This document shows positions 12,301-27,300 of a DNA stretch of 64,000 nt, piece by piece. Position 1 is the first letter of the stretch. Every line of letters starts with the position of its first letter. The notes beneath the pieces are model-generated. The model did not search any database. It was not told where the DNA came from and worked only from the letters and a program-made list of their open reading frames with translations. Source of the DNA: Sipunculus nudus (taxonomy: Eukaryota; Annelida; Sipuncula; Golfingiida; Sipunculidae); the NCBI GenBank assembly GCA_026874595.1, contig CM049309.1:30135033-30199032 (forward strand), written 5' to 3'. The position numbers and the translations under genes are program-made.

Positions 12301-15300
12301 TCAAGTTAAAAGAACATGGTTTTCACACTCTGTTAGTCAGATGGACACTAATGGTAGCAGCTGGATGTAGAATAAGGTAACTCTAACCTTTATCTAAGGT
12401 CTGTTGGCAAAATGCATGATTTCGAGCACTCTCAGAGTCATGTTACCCATTAATGGTTCAAGGTTGCTTGCATTCTGCTGAGTGTCATAGCCCATGGGCC
12501 ACTTGTAAGTTTTCTTCTAGCATGTTTCCTTCATGATTCAGGAGCTTTTGCACTAAATTGTACAGGAATATTGACCATGTGACCTGTGTGTACATGTAAG
12601 CTACAGGTGTCATTACCTTTGACAACTGTTTTCTGTGAGCCAAAATAGTACATTATCCCTGACATGTAAGCTTTTGGTCTTTGGACCCTTCTCCTTAAAT
12701 ATGCGGAGCATGGTTGTGAAATGTTTTAGGCACTAGACTTTTGACTGCAAGTTTCAGACCCGATATACCTATTACTAAATGTTGTATTTTCAGGACCGTA
12801 AGGTGATCATTAAGAGTCTCAAGTCGTATATAAGTAAGATCTGTCAAGAAGAGCATGGTCACATGGTCTTGCTGGCCTTGTTTGATGTAGTTGACGACAC
12901 AAAGATAGTCCAGAAGATCATCATTCATGTAAGTCACAACTTAAGCCAAATGAATTCTTTAAAACAATCATAGATGCATTTAAAGTTAAAGTTTCCATCA
13001 CAACCTTTGACCTTGAACATATGGCTGACCACCCTTCCACCAAATGCTGTGTCTTCTCAAAATGAATCACTTTCAGCGAGACAGCTTTTGATGGCCCAAA
13101 CTACTTGTCTTAGCTGTCAAATGTTAAAATAAAATTTGTTACATTTCAAGGAAACGCCTTCTGTTTACATTTGACATGCGTATGCGTACACGGTATCACT
13201 AATTCCATGAAGTTTGTACCATAAAAACACCATAAAACATATATGACTGTTATTTGCCTTGAAAGAGCCCTTGTCTACTTTATTTGAAGAGACTACATTA
13301 CCCTCTCAACTACATTTATACCGACACAACTGGTGTATGGCTCACCTGCCAAAAGGGGAAAAACTTATATCATATATATAACCTTCCATCTTTCACATAT
13401 GGGGAGGAACCCGGATTTTAGGTCCCAAAATCAAAGGTCAGTGTCACTGCACCCACTTTTCTTAACAGCTTGTGGACACATTTTAATTCCCAGATATCTT
13501 ACCAAACCTTCCATCTTTCACATATGGCTTCCCTGCCAAAAGGAATTGAATAATAGTAACCAAATTGTTTAAAAGGCATTTGGATGCATTTTAACCAATG
13601 TTTTCATCCCAAACCTTGTATCCTTCACTAATTGCTAACCTAAAATAGGGGAAGAAACACTACAAGGCCAAAGCTCAAGGTCACAGGACCATCCTACTGA
13701 TTTACACTTTTGTTCAGTTATTGTATCCCCAGACAGAGTGGGGGGATTATATGGTTTTATCTCAGTCCCGCTGCGCCACAGATAAAACTTGACTTTGCGA
13801 TAACTAAAAAAAATATTACACAGATCTTTACCAAACTCGACTTGTATATAGATATGGAATCGAGGATGAATCCTTTTTAAAATGGGGTCATGATCTTTAC
13901 TAGGAAAGTGACCTTGACCTTTCTTTAATAGGTCCATTTTGGGGGGAAATCACACAAATTCTTAAATATCCCACAAAATCATGCATTGATTGATTATAAA
14001 ATCAAGTTGACCAAAGATCTTGGATAACATTGTCATGTTCCAGAACTGGTGGTGCCACCTATTATCCTTTTCATGTCTTATGACCACCTCATCAATGCAG
14101 CTTGACAGTACTGTGAGCATTATAAGTAAAAAACTAATGGACAGATTTCTTTAATATTATTCATATATATATATAGATTTGGGTTATGAGATGAAGTTGA
14201 AACTGGAGTCATGACCTTAACTATGATAGTGGCCTTGACCTTGAAAATTTCCATATTTGATGAAAATCACACAAAATCTTAAATATCTCAATAAGGGATG
14301 CATTGATTGGTCCAAAAAACAAATTGGCTAAAGATCTTCAATAGCTTTGTGTTCTGCAGGAGACAAGTGGTGTCACCTTTTGTTCTTTTTTGTTTTCATG
14401 CCATGTTATACCCCCTTTATTGCCACTTGACAGTACTGAGAGCATTATAAGTAAAAAAGTAATGGGCAAATTTCTTTCATATTATGCATATACATAGATG
14501 TAGGTTATGGGATGATGTATATTTGAATTGGGATCATGTCATGACCTCTCCTATGAGGACCTCGACCTTGAATATTCCGATATCTGGTGAAAAATATTGT
14601 TTCTCAAGCTGATAGACTGAAGAAACCATGGTGGCTTGCCAAGTGTCAGTATATGCTTCTGAAGATGGGGGTCTATTCTTGAGGGGGGGGGGGGGGGGGG
14701 GGATTGATTATCCAGGGATAATATAGCACCTGTGGTGCCAAGAAATGTCTAGTTTAACTACTGTTAGAGTCAGTAGAGGTGGTCAAATCAGTATTTTAAT
14801 TTTGCAGATGTTCTGATGATAGTTGTTTATTTTCAGGAGATGATGGGTTCATTACAAACACTGGCTGTGGATAAATATGGCATGAAAGTTCTACTGTACC
14901 TCCTGGCCCCTCGCGATCCTCTGCATTTCCATCCTGATATCGTCAAAATCCTGAAACAAGGAGACAACAATCCGAACAGGTGAGCAGACAGCTGGCTGTG
15001 ACAGTGACATATGAAGGAAGGGTTCTGGTATAGCTCATTACATTTTATAACTGAGAGATACGGGGTACAAACCCAGCTAAACACAGTATTAAGGTTCAAA
15101 CCTAGCTAAACTCACTATCATGGTCAAACGTGGTTAGTCATACTCTCATCATTCAGATGATTCAGACCAAGTTACCCAGCCAGAGGCACAGTTATAATTC
15201 TTACCCAACTAGTATGCTAATCATGCAGTGGTTATACAATGCAGTCGTCCCAGACATGGTTTTATATAACTGCTAATTTGTATAGCAAGGTTTCTGGGTT

Positions 15301-18300
15301 CGAACAGCAGTGGTTGCTTAGGAACGTGGCATATTTACATCTTAAACATGGTAATTTGTGAAGGGGGAAGTACTTGTACAAGTGCTTTGGACATAAGTAA
15401 CACTTAAAGAGACTGCTGCGTCAATTGTTACCTATTTTTAAAACAACAAACTGACAACACAGCTGGTCTGTATAAAATTATGTTCAATAAAGCACTGGTA
15501 GTTTGTGCCAAATAGTATCCCCAAAAAATTAAATGTGTAAATGTAGGCCTATATACAAAACAGAAAGGCCGGACCTCATGTGTATTTTTAGTTGCAGTGT
15601 TTATAAAATAGTAATCGGAACTTTCTAGGAAACATATTACAGTCATTTTCAGAAAGATATTATATAATATTAGTACAAGGATTATTATGTTGTAGCATAT
15701 TCTACAGTTCAAATATGCTGACCCTCCCATTTTTTCTGGGAGTCAATTGAGATTAAATACTAAGTTCCTGTCTCCCAGACCAGATACCTATTATTTCCCT
15801 AGGTTGTTATGATGATATTCCAAGTAGACGAGTATTTCATGATTTTCTCCAATAGAATAAATAATTTTAAAGTTTGTAATGGGACAAGGTCTATTTTTAT
15901 AATAGTTTGGTGAACTCTCATATGCATGTGCTGCACATGGCTTTAGCGGGAAACCTGTGCTGCAACATTTACATTCACTGATTCAGCCCATCTAGCCAGT
16001 AGAACTGAGGGCACGTTATGAATACCAGTGCATATAATGGTAGCTCAGTCAACCACTGAAGTTCAGAATATAAAAAAAAAAACATACATCCAGGCTTTGA
16101 AAAGCCTCGTTAGGAGAGAACTGGCCAAGAAAATTACCTGGATATTTAAGCTGGAATAGAACCACAGTGACAATCTGTCAGTTGTTAAGCATGTCCAGTC
16201 CTGTGCACCCATTGGTCCTGCTGCTGACGGCAGGAAGAGGAAGCAGAATAACCATCATCAGACACGTGTATTTGTAAAATTTGCTGTTATTGAAAAAAAA
16301 AAGAATTAAGAAGATAATGAATTCAGTAATTATGTAGATTGGCAAATAATTATTTTTAAAAAAATCTCACATGAACCAATAACATTATGTGAATGATAAT
16401 AGGTAAACCAAAGGAAAATAAGCTCTGCTGACAGTGATATAGTCATGGAATAACATTATTATTAACTAATGTCTATGGGTATCTTTTAGTAAGTTAAATT
16501 TTCTGCCCTTATAATCATGTTTTCTTTAAAAAATGACATTTAAATATAAAAAAAAGTAATAGGTATGATTTATCAAATGAAATATCCTTGTTTTATCTTA
16601 TACATTCTCTAAACTTACAGTATTCAAATTAATTTATAATAAAGGTCCATTTGTGCAAAACAAAGAGAGTAAAAGAAGTTAATGTCTGGAGCTCTTGACA
16701 GTACACCATGGTGCAATGCTGGCCAACCTGTGCATTGCCTGCCATATAATTTTATCCCTGATTTTACACTTGGTTGGCATACATGCTTTGCAGTGGAGGT
16801 AAGTACACAGTCATGAAAGCTTTAAAATGGTTAAAATTAAAATTAAATACTCATGAGTGCCCCTGCCCTCTTCTGTCTTGAGACTTTCATCAAACTTTTA
16901 TCTGAATAAGGCCAAGAAAGCAACTTATCAAGCACATGGAGCAAACTAAGTACAACTTATTATAGGTATATGCATAATTCAATAAATAGCTATTTATATA
17001 CATCCCTTATAATGTTTTACTGATATCTAATGCTTTCATATTTTGTTTAAAATATGCCAAAAAACAGCTGATTTTGGGGAATTCAAAACTCAATATGTGG
17101 AAGCTTCAGGGGGCTCTGCCTGGGCCCCTGTACCCCACCTGTCAAGGGAGAGCGCTTGCATTGAGTAAGATTTCCAGTTTTCAAATGTTGGCAAGTCTGG
17201 ATATAATCTATACTCCACTGCTAGAACTATAGGCACAAACATGATTCAGCTAGAGGTAGAATTATAATCCATACCCAACTAAGGCATAATCATAATTCAA
17301 ACCCAGCTAGAAGCATAATCATGATTCAGACCCAGCTAGATGCAGAGATATAATTCATACCCAGCCAGAGGCAAAAACATGATTCAAACCCAGCCACCCA
17401 GCTAGATGCAGAGATTTAATCCATACCCCACCAGAGGCACAAACATGATTGAAACCCAGCTAGAGGCAGATATATAATCCATTCCCCATCAGAGGCACAA
17501 ACATGATTGAAACCCAGCCACCCAGCTAGATGCAGAGATTTAATCCATACCCCACCAGAGGCACAAACATGATTGAAACCCAGCTACCCAGCTAGTGGCA
17601 GAGATATAATCCATACCCCACAAGAGGCACAAACATGATTGAAACCCAGCTACCCAGCTAGAGGCAGAGATATAATCCATACCCCACCATAGGCATAATC
17701 ATGATTCAGACCCAGCTATCAGCAGAAATATAATCCATACCCAACCAGAGGCACAAACATGATTCAAACCCAGCTACCCAGCTAGAGGCAGAGATATAAT
17801 CCATACCGTACTAGAAGCATAATCATGATTCATACCCAGCTATCCAAATGGAGGCAGAGATATAATCCATACCCCACCATAGGCATAATCATGATTCAGA
17901 CCCAGCTATCAGCAGAAATATAATCCATACCCACCCAGAGGCACAAACATGATTCAAACCCAGTTACCTAGCTAGATGCAGAGATATAATCCATACCCAA
18001 CTAAGGCATAATCATGATTCAAACCCAGCTAGAAGCATAATCATGATTCAAACCTAGCTACCCTGCTAGAGGCAGAGATATAATCCATACCCAACTAAGG
18101 CATAATCATGATTTAAACCCAGGTAAAAGCATAATCATGATTCAAACCCAGCTAACAGCAGAAATATAATCCATACCCAACCAGAGGCACAAACATGATT
18201 CAAACCCAGCTATCCAGCTAGAGGCAGAGATATAATCCATACCCATCTAAGGCATAATCATGATTGAAACCCAGCTAGAAGCATAATTATGATTCAAACC

Positions 18301-21300
18301 AAGCTAACAGCAGAAATATAATCCATTCCCCACCAGAGGCACAAACATGATTCAAACCCAGCTATCCAGCTAGAGGCAGAGTTATAATCCATACCCAACT
18401 AGAAACATAATCATGATTCAAACCCAGGTAAAAGCATAATCATGATTCAGACCCAGCTAACAGCAGAAATATAATCCATACCCAACCGGAGGCACAAACA
18501 TGATTCAGACCCAGCTATCCAGCTAGAGGCAGAGATATAATCCATACCCAACTAAGGCATAATCATGATTCAAATCCAGCTAGAAGCATAATCATGATTC
18601 AGACCCAGCTAACAGCAGAAATATAATCCATACCCAACCGGAGGCACAAACATGATTCAGACCAAGCTACCCAGCTAGAGGCAGAGTTATAATCCATACC
18701 CAACTAAGGCATAATCATGATTCAAACCCAGCTAGAAGCATAATCATAATACAGTAAAACCTGAGTGTTAAGACCACCTGATGTGCCACACCAAAAGTGG
18801 TCTTAAGTCACAGGTGGTCTTAAGTCTCAGGTTCTCTAAGTCTCAGCATGAAGAAGCAAACAAAGTATATCAAGGCATATACGTCTACGTAAACATTTAT
18901 TTATTTATTATACAAATACAAACTGGATATATATATATATATAGATATATATAACTAAATAATCAAGATATTCACAACGTTTACATGTTAACAACAATAT
19001 TTACTTAAAACACTGAATCAATCTTGCTCTTCTTAACAAATAACAAAGGGAATCTTATTTATAATTATAAAAGAAAGCTGGTCCTTTTATAACTATTAAA
19101 CAAGCCTTTGAATACCCTGTTTGTCATATTGCACAAACACAAACCGCTAATTAACAATGTACCATGAGTACACACTGAGTCACTTTGTTGCTCATTGACT
19201 TGGTAGTGTGCTCACCGTAAATAGAAGCAGACTCCGTTAAAATCTCAATAAACTTCAAAGCAGGTATAAGGGATCGATAATTAAATTACAGGTGACATTT
19301 CACATTATCAAACAGTCTCTCTATATTGGTACTATGCTGGTTAGCATTGAGTCCTATTGTCATATTGATGAATATTCTACTGCTGTAATCGAAGCAGGTC
19401 GTCAGTTTGTCGTCGTCACGATCTGACATGTTGTCAAGTGAAAATATGTGTGATAAAGCAATGGATAATTACTTGACAGTTGATCGCTTACGTAAAGAAA
19501 CAAACTTACTTTCATGACTCGCATTTAAAATGCGCGCAAATGTTATTTACACATTGCTAAGACTAGTTATGAACTCCGGTCAACAACCGCAGCGTAGTAA
19601 ATGCGACCACGATGTCAGAAATACAACGGGAGTTCTATTCGATGAATATTAATGAGGGATTTCCCCTAGAGCAAATGATCCTTTACCATAAATATGTTTT
19701 AGACAATCGTTAAATAAATACGATGTGTTCAAAGATAGGCTGTGCTAAAATATTTAGTGGTACACAGACATCAGAATTAAAGAATTGCGTCGTTTTACAT
19801 GTTCCCTCGCAATACTTGTGAACTTTCATTTTTGGAGAAAGATTAAAACCACGCGGGCGCTGGGCCATTGATACCTGGAGGGGTATTGTGAATTGATGTC
19901 CAATTCACCGCGGGGAAAGAAGGTCACCATTGCCACCTGCACATTCAAGAGACAGTCAATGGCACAGTCGTTTTAGTCTTTAACTTAGGACGCCACGTGC
20001 CACTACTGCTACACCAGGCGGTCGCTTAACGGAGGTAAAGACCAGCGACCGGCCACATTTGAGCGGTCGGTGGTCGCGCACCACAAACGGTCGCTCAACA
20101 CAGAGGCATTAAAAATTAGCTCGGTTTTGATTAAGCTCGGTGCATTCAGTTTTCGGTCGTAAGTCACAGACGGTCGCTGGCGGCAGTGGTCGCTTGGTTC
20201 AGGTTTCACTGTATAAACCTAGCTAACAGCAGAAATATAATCCATACCCCATCAGAAGCACAAACATGATTCAAACCCAGGTACCCAGCTAGAGGCAGAG
20301 AATTAATCCCTACCCATCTAGTGGCACAAACATGATTCAAACCCAGCAACATTAAAAAATTTGATTCCGTCGCAGTTGGAGGCACAGACATAATTGACCT
20401 AAACACCACAGCCCTTATGCTCCACACCTTTGGCCTAATTATGCTCATGAGCCCATTAAAGGCTCCAACACAGAAATCTTGTCATATATCGTTGTAAAAG
20501 CTGTTGTCAGACAATAGTGACACCTCAAACATGTCGCAAAGGTCAGTCACATATGACTTCATATTCACATATCAATAGCTGGAACTCTTTGTTTATAACT
20601 ATGTTCTCCAGTGATGAATATATCGCAATCATTGTGGAGTGGTTTATCATATTTTAGATTATTGTCCCCCGCTGCATGGATGCGGGGGACATTGATTTGG
20701 GTTTGTCTACCTGAATGTCTGTCTGTCTGTCTCTCTGTCCATCCATCAGGTTTTTTCCTTTCTGTGAGATAATTTTCCTTTATATTATCTGATTTCATTC
20801 AGATTTGGGTCAGTGATTGCACTCATGCATACCTTGGTTGGGATTGGCCTTGGAGTGTCTGGCTTCTGTCTGTCTGTCTGTCACTTTGTCTGTCTGTCTG
20901 TCAGGTTTCTGTTTCCGTGCAATAACTTTCTTAAATATTATCTGATTTTATTCAACTTTGGGACAGTGATTGCTCTCATCTTACCTTGGTTTAGGATTGG
21001 TTTTGGGATTTCTTTCTTCTGTCTGTCTGTCTGTCTGTCACTCTGTCTGTCCATCCATCAGGTTTTCTGTTCCATGCCCCCTACATTCACGTTCATGCTG
21101 CAGACATCCATGCTAATATCTCTGGACTGGTTTGACATATCTTCCTGAAATTTTGAGTGTGTTTAGATCTTGCATAGCTCTTTAACATACATGAAACTGG
21201 TGGCGCTACCTGCTACCATTTTTGCACAGCATCCATCTGTTTGTGTGCCTTGGGTTAAAATCACTCATATATCTGCAGTGGTTTGACTAATTCAGCTGAA

Positions 21301-24300
21301 ATTCAGCATGCCTACACATCCTGGATAGCTTTCTTGATTTTATGACAGGTGGTGCTACGTACATTCATGTTCATGCTGCAAATATCCATGCTAATATCTC
21401 TGGACTGGTTTGACGTATCTCCATAAAGTTTTGCTTGGGTTAAGATCTAATATAGCTCTTTATCATACACAAAACTCATATCTCGGCAGTGGTTTGACTT
21501 ATCCACCTGAAATTTTGCATGTGTATACATCTTGGATAGTTTCTCATTCAAATAACAGGTGGCGCAACCTACAATCATGTTTACCTGGCAAACATCCATG
21601 CTAATATGTAACACATCTAACTCATGAGCCCATTAAAGGCTCCTACACAGAAATCTTGTCATATATTGTTGTAAAAGCTGTTGTAAGACAATAGTGACAC
21701 CTCAAACATGTCGCAAAGGTCAGTCACATATGACTTCATATTCACAAATCATCAGCTGGAACTCTTTGTTTATAACTATGTTCTCCAGTGATGAATATAT
21801 CGCAATCATTGTGGAGTGGTTTATCATATTTTAGATTATTGTCCCCCGCTGCTCGGATGCGGGGGACATTGATTTGGGTTTGTCTACCTGAATGTCTGTC
21901 TGTCTGTCTCTCTGTCCATCCATCAGGTTTTTTTCCTTTCTGTGAGATAACTTTCCTTTATATTATCTGATTTCATTCAGATTTGGGTCAGTGATTGCAC
22001 TCATGCATACCTTGGTTGGGATTGGCCTTGGAGTGTCTGGCTTCTGTCTGTCTGTCTGTCACTTTGTCTGTCTTTCTGTCAGGTTTCTGTTTCCGTGCAA
22101 TAACTTTCTTAAATATTATCTGATTTTATTCAACTTTGGGACAGTGATTGCTCTCATCTTACCTTGGTTGGGATTGGTTTTGGGATTTCTTTCTTCTGTC
22201 TGTCTGTCTGTCTGTCCATCCATCAGGTTTTCTGTTCCATGCCCCCTACATTCACGTTCATGCTGCAGACATCCCTGCTAATATCTCTGGACTGGTTTGA
22301 CATATCTTCTAGAAATATTGCATGTGTTTAGATCTTGCATAGCTTTTTAACATACATGAAACTGGTGGTGCCACCTGCAAACATTTTTGCACAGCATCCA
22401 TCTGTTTGTGTGCCTTGGGTTAAAATCAGTCATATATCTGCAGTGGTTTGACTAACCCAGTGATGGATATATCGCAGTCATTGTGGAGTGGTTTATCATA
22501 TTTTAGATTTTTGTCCCCCACTGCGCAGATGTGGGGGAACATTGATTTGGGTTTGCCTACCTGAATGTCTGTCAGTCTGTCTGTCATCTCTCTGTCCATC
22601 CATCAGGTTTTTACCTAACTGTACAATAACTTTCCTTTATATAATCCGATTTCATTCAGATTTGGGCCAGTGATTGCACTCATGCATACCTTGGTTGGGA
22701 TTGGTTTTGGAGTGTCTTGCTTATGTCTGTCTATCTGTCACTTTTTCTGTCTGTCTGTCAGGTTTCTGTTTCCGTGCAATAACTTTCCTAAATATTATCT
22801 GATTTCTTTCAAATTTGGGTCAGTGATTGCTCTCATCTTGCCTTGGTTGGGATTGGTTTAGGAGTGTCTTGCTTCTGTTTGTCTGTCTGCCACTCTGTCT
22901 GTCCCTCCGTCAGGTTTTCTATTCCATGCTCCCTACATTCACGTTCACGCTGCAGACATCCATGCTAATATCTCTGGACTTGTTTGACATATCTTCCTGA
23001 AATTTTGAGTGTGTTTAGATCTTGCATAGCTCTTTAATATACATGAAACTGATGGCGCTACCTGCTACCATTTTTGCACAGCAACCATCTGTTTGTGTGC
23101 CTTGGGTTAAAATCACTCATATATCTGCAGTGGTTTGACTAATTCAGCTGAAATTCAGCATGCCTACACATCCTGGATAGCTTTCTTGATTTTATGACAG
23201 GTGGTGCTACGTACATTCATGTTCATGCTGCAAATATCCATGCTAATATCTCTGGACTGGTTTGACGTATCTCCATAAAGTTTTGCTTGGGTTAAGATCT
23301 AATATAGCTCTTTATCATACACAAAACTCATATCTCGGCAGTGGTTTGACTTATCCACCTGAAATTTTGCATGTGTATACATCTTGGATAGTTTCTCATT
23401 CAAATAACAGGTGGCGCCACCTACAATCATGTTTACCTGCCAAACATCCATGCTAATATGTAACACATCTAACTCTATTTCCCCTTGCAACTCAATTTAA
23501 GCCTCACTTCACCCATCCTACTCTTTTTGGCGGATACACGTAGTCACTTGTCAACTACCGTTATTCAAGTTTCATTCTGCTGTAGTCGGAATAGCTCCTG
23601 CAACCTTGTGGCCAGAACATTTGATACTGTTTCCTTTGTAAAAAAAAAAAATCCAAGAAAAACAAATGGACACAGACACTGTTACAGGCAATATGTGTTC
23701 ATGTTACATTTTGGAGAGTCACCTAAATTATGCAAATGCTTCACTTGTCAGGTGATTTACTGTTTTCATTGCTAATGGTCACCTGATGGCAGCAATGTGG
23801 GGTTCCTCTGTAAATGTCTAGCTGATAAAACCTATTTTCTTGATTTATATTCCTGTACTTTGTTATATCTAAATTTTGCTGTTAAATTATATATAACATA
23901 TTTTGTCAATGGAATACTCATAACCAGTGTTTTCATGCCAGATAATGTGGTTTAAGAACAGTGTGTATTCATGCCAGAAAGATGTGGTTTAAGAACAGTG
24001 CGTATTCATGCCAGATAATGTGATTTAAGAACAGTGCGTATTCATGCCAATTATTGGGATTTAAGGTCCGTGTTTTCATGCCAAATGGATTTAAGGTCCG
24101 TGTATTCATGCCAGATGAAGTGGTTTAAGGGCAGTGTATTCATTGCTTTAAGGGGACTGTGTTCATGCAAGATAATGTGATTTAAGGTCAGTGCTATGTC
24201 TGAATGTGTTGCAGTAAGAAAGATGTGGAGATGAGGAGACACGAGCTGTTACAAGCAGCCTCCAAACCAGTTCTACAGTGTGTCATCGACAACACAGTGG

Positions 24301-27300
24301 CACTAGCCACCAACAGCTCAACACTGCTGCTTATTCTTACTGTCCTCAAACACTCAGCAGGTAATAAGAGTCTCATCCCTACAAACACTCAGCAGGTAAT
24401 AAGAGTCACACCCATACAAACACTCAGCAGGTAATAAGAGTCACACCCATACAAACACTAAGCAGGTAATAAGAGTCACACCCATACAAACACTCAGCAG
24501 GTAATAAGAGTCACACCCATACAAACACTCAGCAGGTAATAACAGTCACACCCATACAAACACTCAGCAGGTAATAACAGTCACACCCATACAAACACTC
24601 AGCATGTAATAACAGTCACACCTATACAAACACTCAGCAGGTAATAACAGTCACACCCTTAAAAACACTCAGCAGTTAATAACACTCACACTCATGCAAA
24701 CACTCAGCAGTTAATAACAGTCACACCCATACAAACACTTAGCAGGTAATAAGGGTCACATCCCTACAAACACTCAGCAGGTAATAAGGGTCACATCCCT
24801 ACAAACACTCAGCTGGTAAAAAGAGTCATACCCATACAAACACTCAGCAGGTAATAACAGTCACACCCATACAAACACTCAGCAGGTAATAAGGGTCACA
24901 TCCCTACAAACAGTCAGCAGGTAATAACAGTCACACCCATACAAACACACAGCAGGTAATAACAGTCATACCCATACAAACGCTCAGCAGGTAATAACAG
25001 TCACACCCATAAAAACACTCACAAGGTAATAACAGTCACACCCACACAAACACACAGCAGGTAGTAACAGTCACACCCATTCAAACACACAGCAGGTAAT
25101 AACTGTCATACCCACACAAACACACAGCAGGTAATAACAGTCACACCCACACAAACACTCAGCAGGTAATAAGAGGCACACCAAAACAAACACTCAATAA
25201 TAACAATTTCTCCCTTATAAATTGTCACATATTTTTTATTTGGTAAGTGAATAGAAACCCCATTAATTCTAAAGAAAATATACAACAAAACCATGTTCTG
25301 TCAAGGCTGAGTAATCAAAGAAGACTTTTTTCTTTAGTTTTTCTGTCAATAGATTATTCACCTTGCATGGGTTGATATAAGTCAGACACAAATCCCTATT
25401 TAATGATTACAATGAAAATGGTCAAAGTAGCAATGAACCATTTTCAGTGAAGTCATGTTATAATCTCTATCCGATCAATCCCTGAAGCAGGGGGCTAAGA
25501 AAATGGTCTGCTTCAGTCAGCTGAAATATGGTGTTATTGTAAATTATACAAAAAATTGATATACAGTCACCATACTCTCAATTGATGCTCATAGACACAT
25601 TTTTAGCTCAGCTGACTGAAAGTCATCTGAGCTAGGCCATCACCCTTTGTCCAGCATCTGTCTGTCTGTCTGTCTGTTAACCAGGCACAAATAGTAACCG
25701 CTGGTCCTGGAATCTTCTAGGTCAATTAGGCGTAGGTCAAATAAAGGCACAGTGACCATAATCATACCACTGAGAATCTAATGAAAGCCTCTGTCAGTCA
25801 GAGGCACAGTCACCATAATCACACCATTGATACATCTGATGAAGGCCTCAGTCAATCAGAGGCACAGTCACCATAATCACAGTATTGATACTTCTGATGA
25901 AGGCCTTGGTCAATCAGAGGCACAGTCACCATAATCACACCATTGATACATCTGATGAAGGCCTCTGTCAATCAGAGGCACAGTCACCATAATCACACCA
26001 TCCATGCATCTCATGATGGCTAAGGTCAGTCAAAGGCACAGTCACCATAATCACACCATTGATGCATCTGATGAAGGCCTTGGTCAATCAGAGGCACAGT
26101 CACCATAATCACACCATTGATACATCTGATGAATGGCCTCGGTCAATCAGAGGCACAGTCACCATAATCACACCATTGATACATCTGATGAAGGCCTTAG
26201 TCAATCAGAGGCACAGTCACCATAATCACACCATTAATACATCTGATGAAGGCCTTGGTCAATCAGAGGCACAGTCACCATAATCACACCATCCATGCAT
26301 CTCATGATGGCCAAGGTCAGTCAAAGGCACAGTCACCATAATCACACCATCCATGTATATTACAGGCGTTACAGTAGTTTATTACTGATATTAAACTTGT
26401 CAGTTTTTTCAAAAGTGTCTCTTGGTTGTCTCCCTGGTATTCAAAACCTTCCCTGCAGCTTTTTAATGTGGGGAACAAACCAGATCTTAAACTTTTCTTC
26501 TTCTGTAATGAAATGACACTTGAATATTTTAGACATTGATTTGTATGTCTTTAATTAAGTAATTAGTGCTAATTTCCCACAGAGGACCCAACAGAGGCCT
26601 TTAAAGCACTGTCAGCTGTGGCTGGGGAGCCATTCATTGCTGGGGATTCTGAGCACTTCCACCTTATAGAGCATCCAGCTGGCCACATCACGCTGAAGAA
26701 GTTAATACAGAACGACAAAAACAGGATTGAAGCAGGAGAGTCAGGTACAAGATCAAAGTGGAATCAATCTTTCAATTTGAATTCTGGGTAATATAACCTC
26801 TGCTGACTTTCAGTCAAGCAGAATTTTAGTGATGGGTCTTTGTCCATCATCATCCATCTGATTTTATATCAGTCAAAAGGGGCACAAATAGTAAATGTGA
26901 GATCTTGATAGTTTTTTCATAATGTTCAGTTGGGTCCAGGTAAAATCTTTGTTGAAACTCAAAATTTGATTACAGTGACCTATACGTTCTACATGGTTAA
27001 ATATCTTTTTTATCATCATGAAGTTTGAGGCTCTTCTAAGCAGTTAGGTTGTTAAATTAAAATTTCCTCATGGGAATACATATTGATTAATGTAAACCTT
27101 CTGGGGAGGTGCATGTTGATTTCATTGCTATCATTTTCATCATCTGTCTGCAGGAATTCTTGTGAACAAGATATCTTTTGAAGGGCTGCATAATTTCCCT
27201 TGAATTCAAAACACAAATAGTTTCTACTAGAATTTCAGAGGAGTTTGAAAGCTGGTCATCTTTACCTTGATCTTCAGTGTCAATTCAGGTGAAATTTGAA

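Noticed and set aside
12695-12937. Minus-strand 80-codon frame opposite PUM3 exon E
   Set aside because: It is a shadow of the conserved plus-strand exon.
15285-15325. TTCGAAC box resembling a tRNA T-arm (GGGTTCGAACAGC)
   Set aside because: No acceptor stem, D-arm or anticodon arm can be folded around it.
20813-22861. Repeated frames with CLSVCLSVC runs (for example [20 protein letters not shown])
   Set aside because: They are translations of GTCTGTCTGTC tracts in the tandem 1-kb blocks. Three copies are open only because the DNA itself is duplicated.
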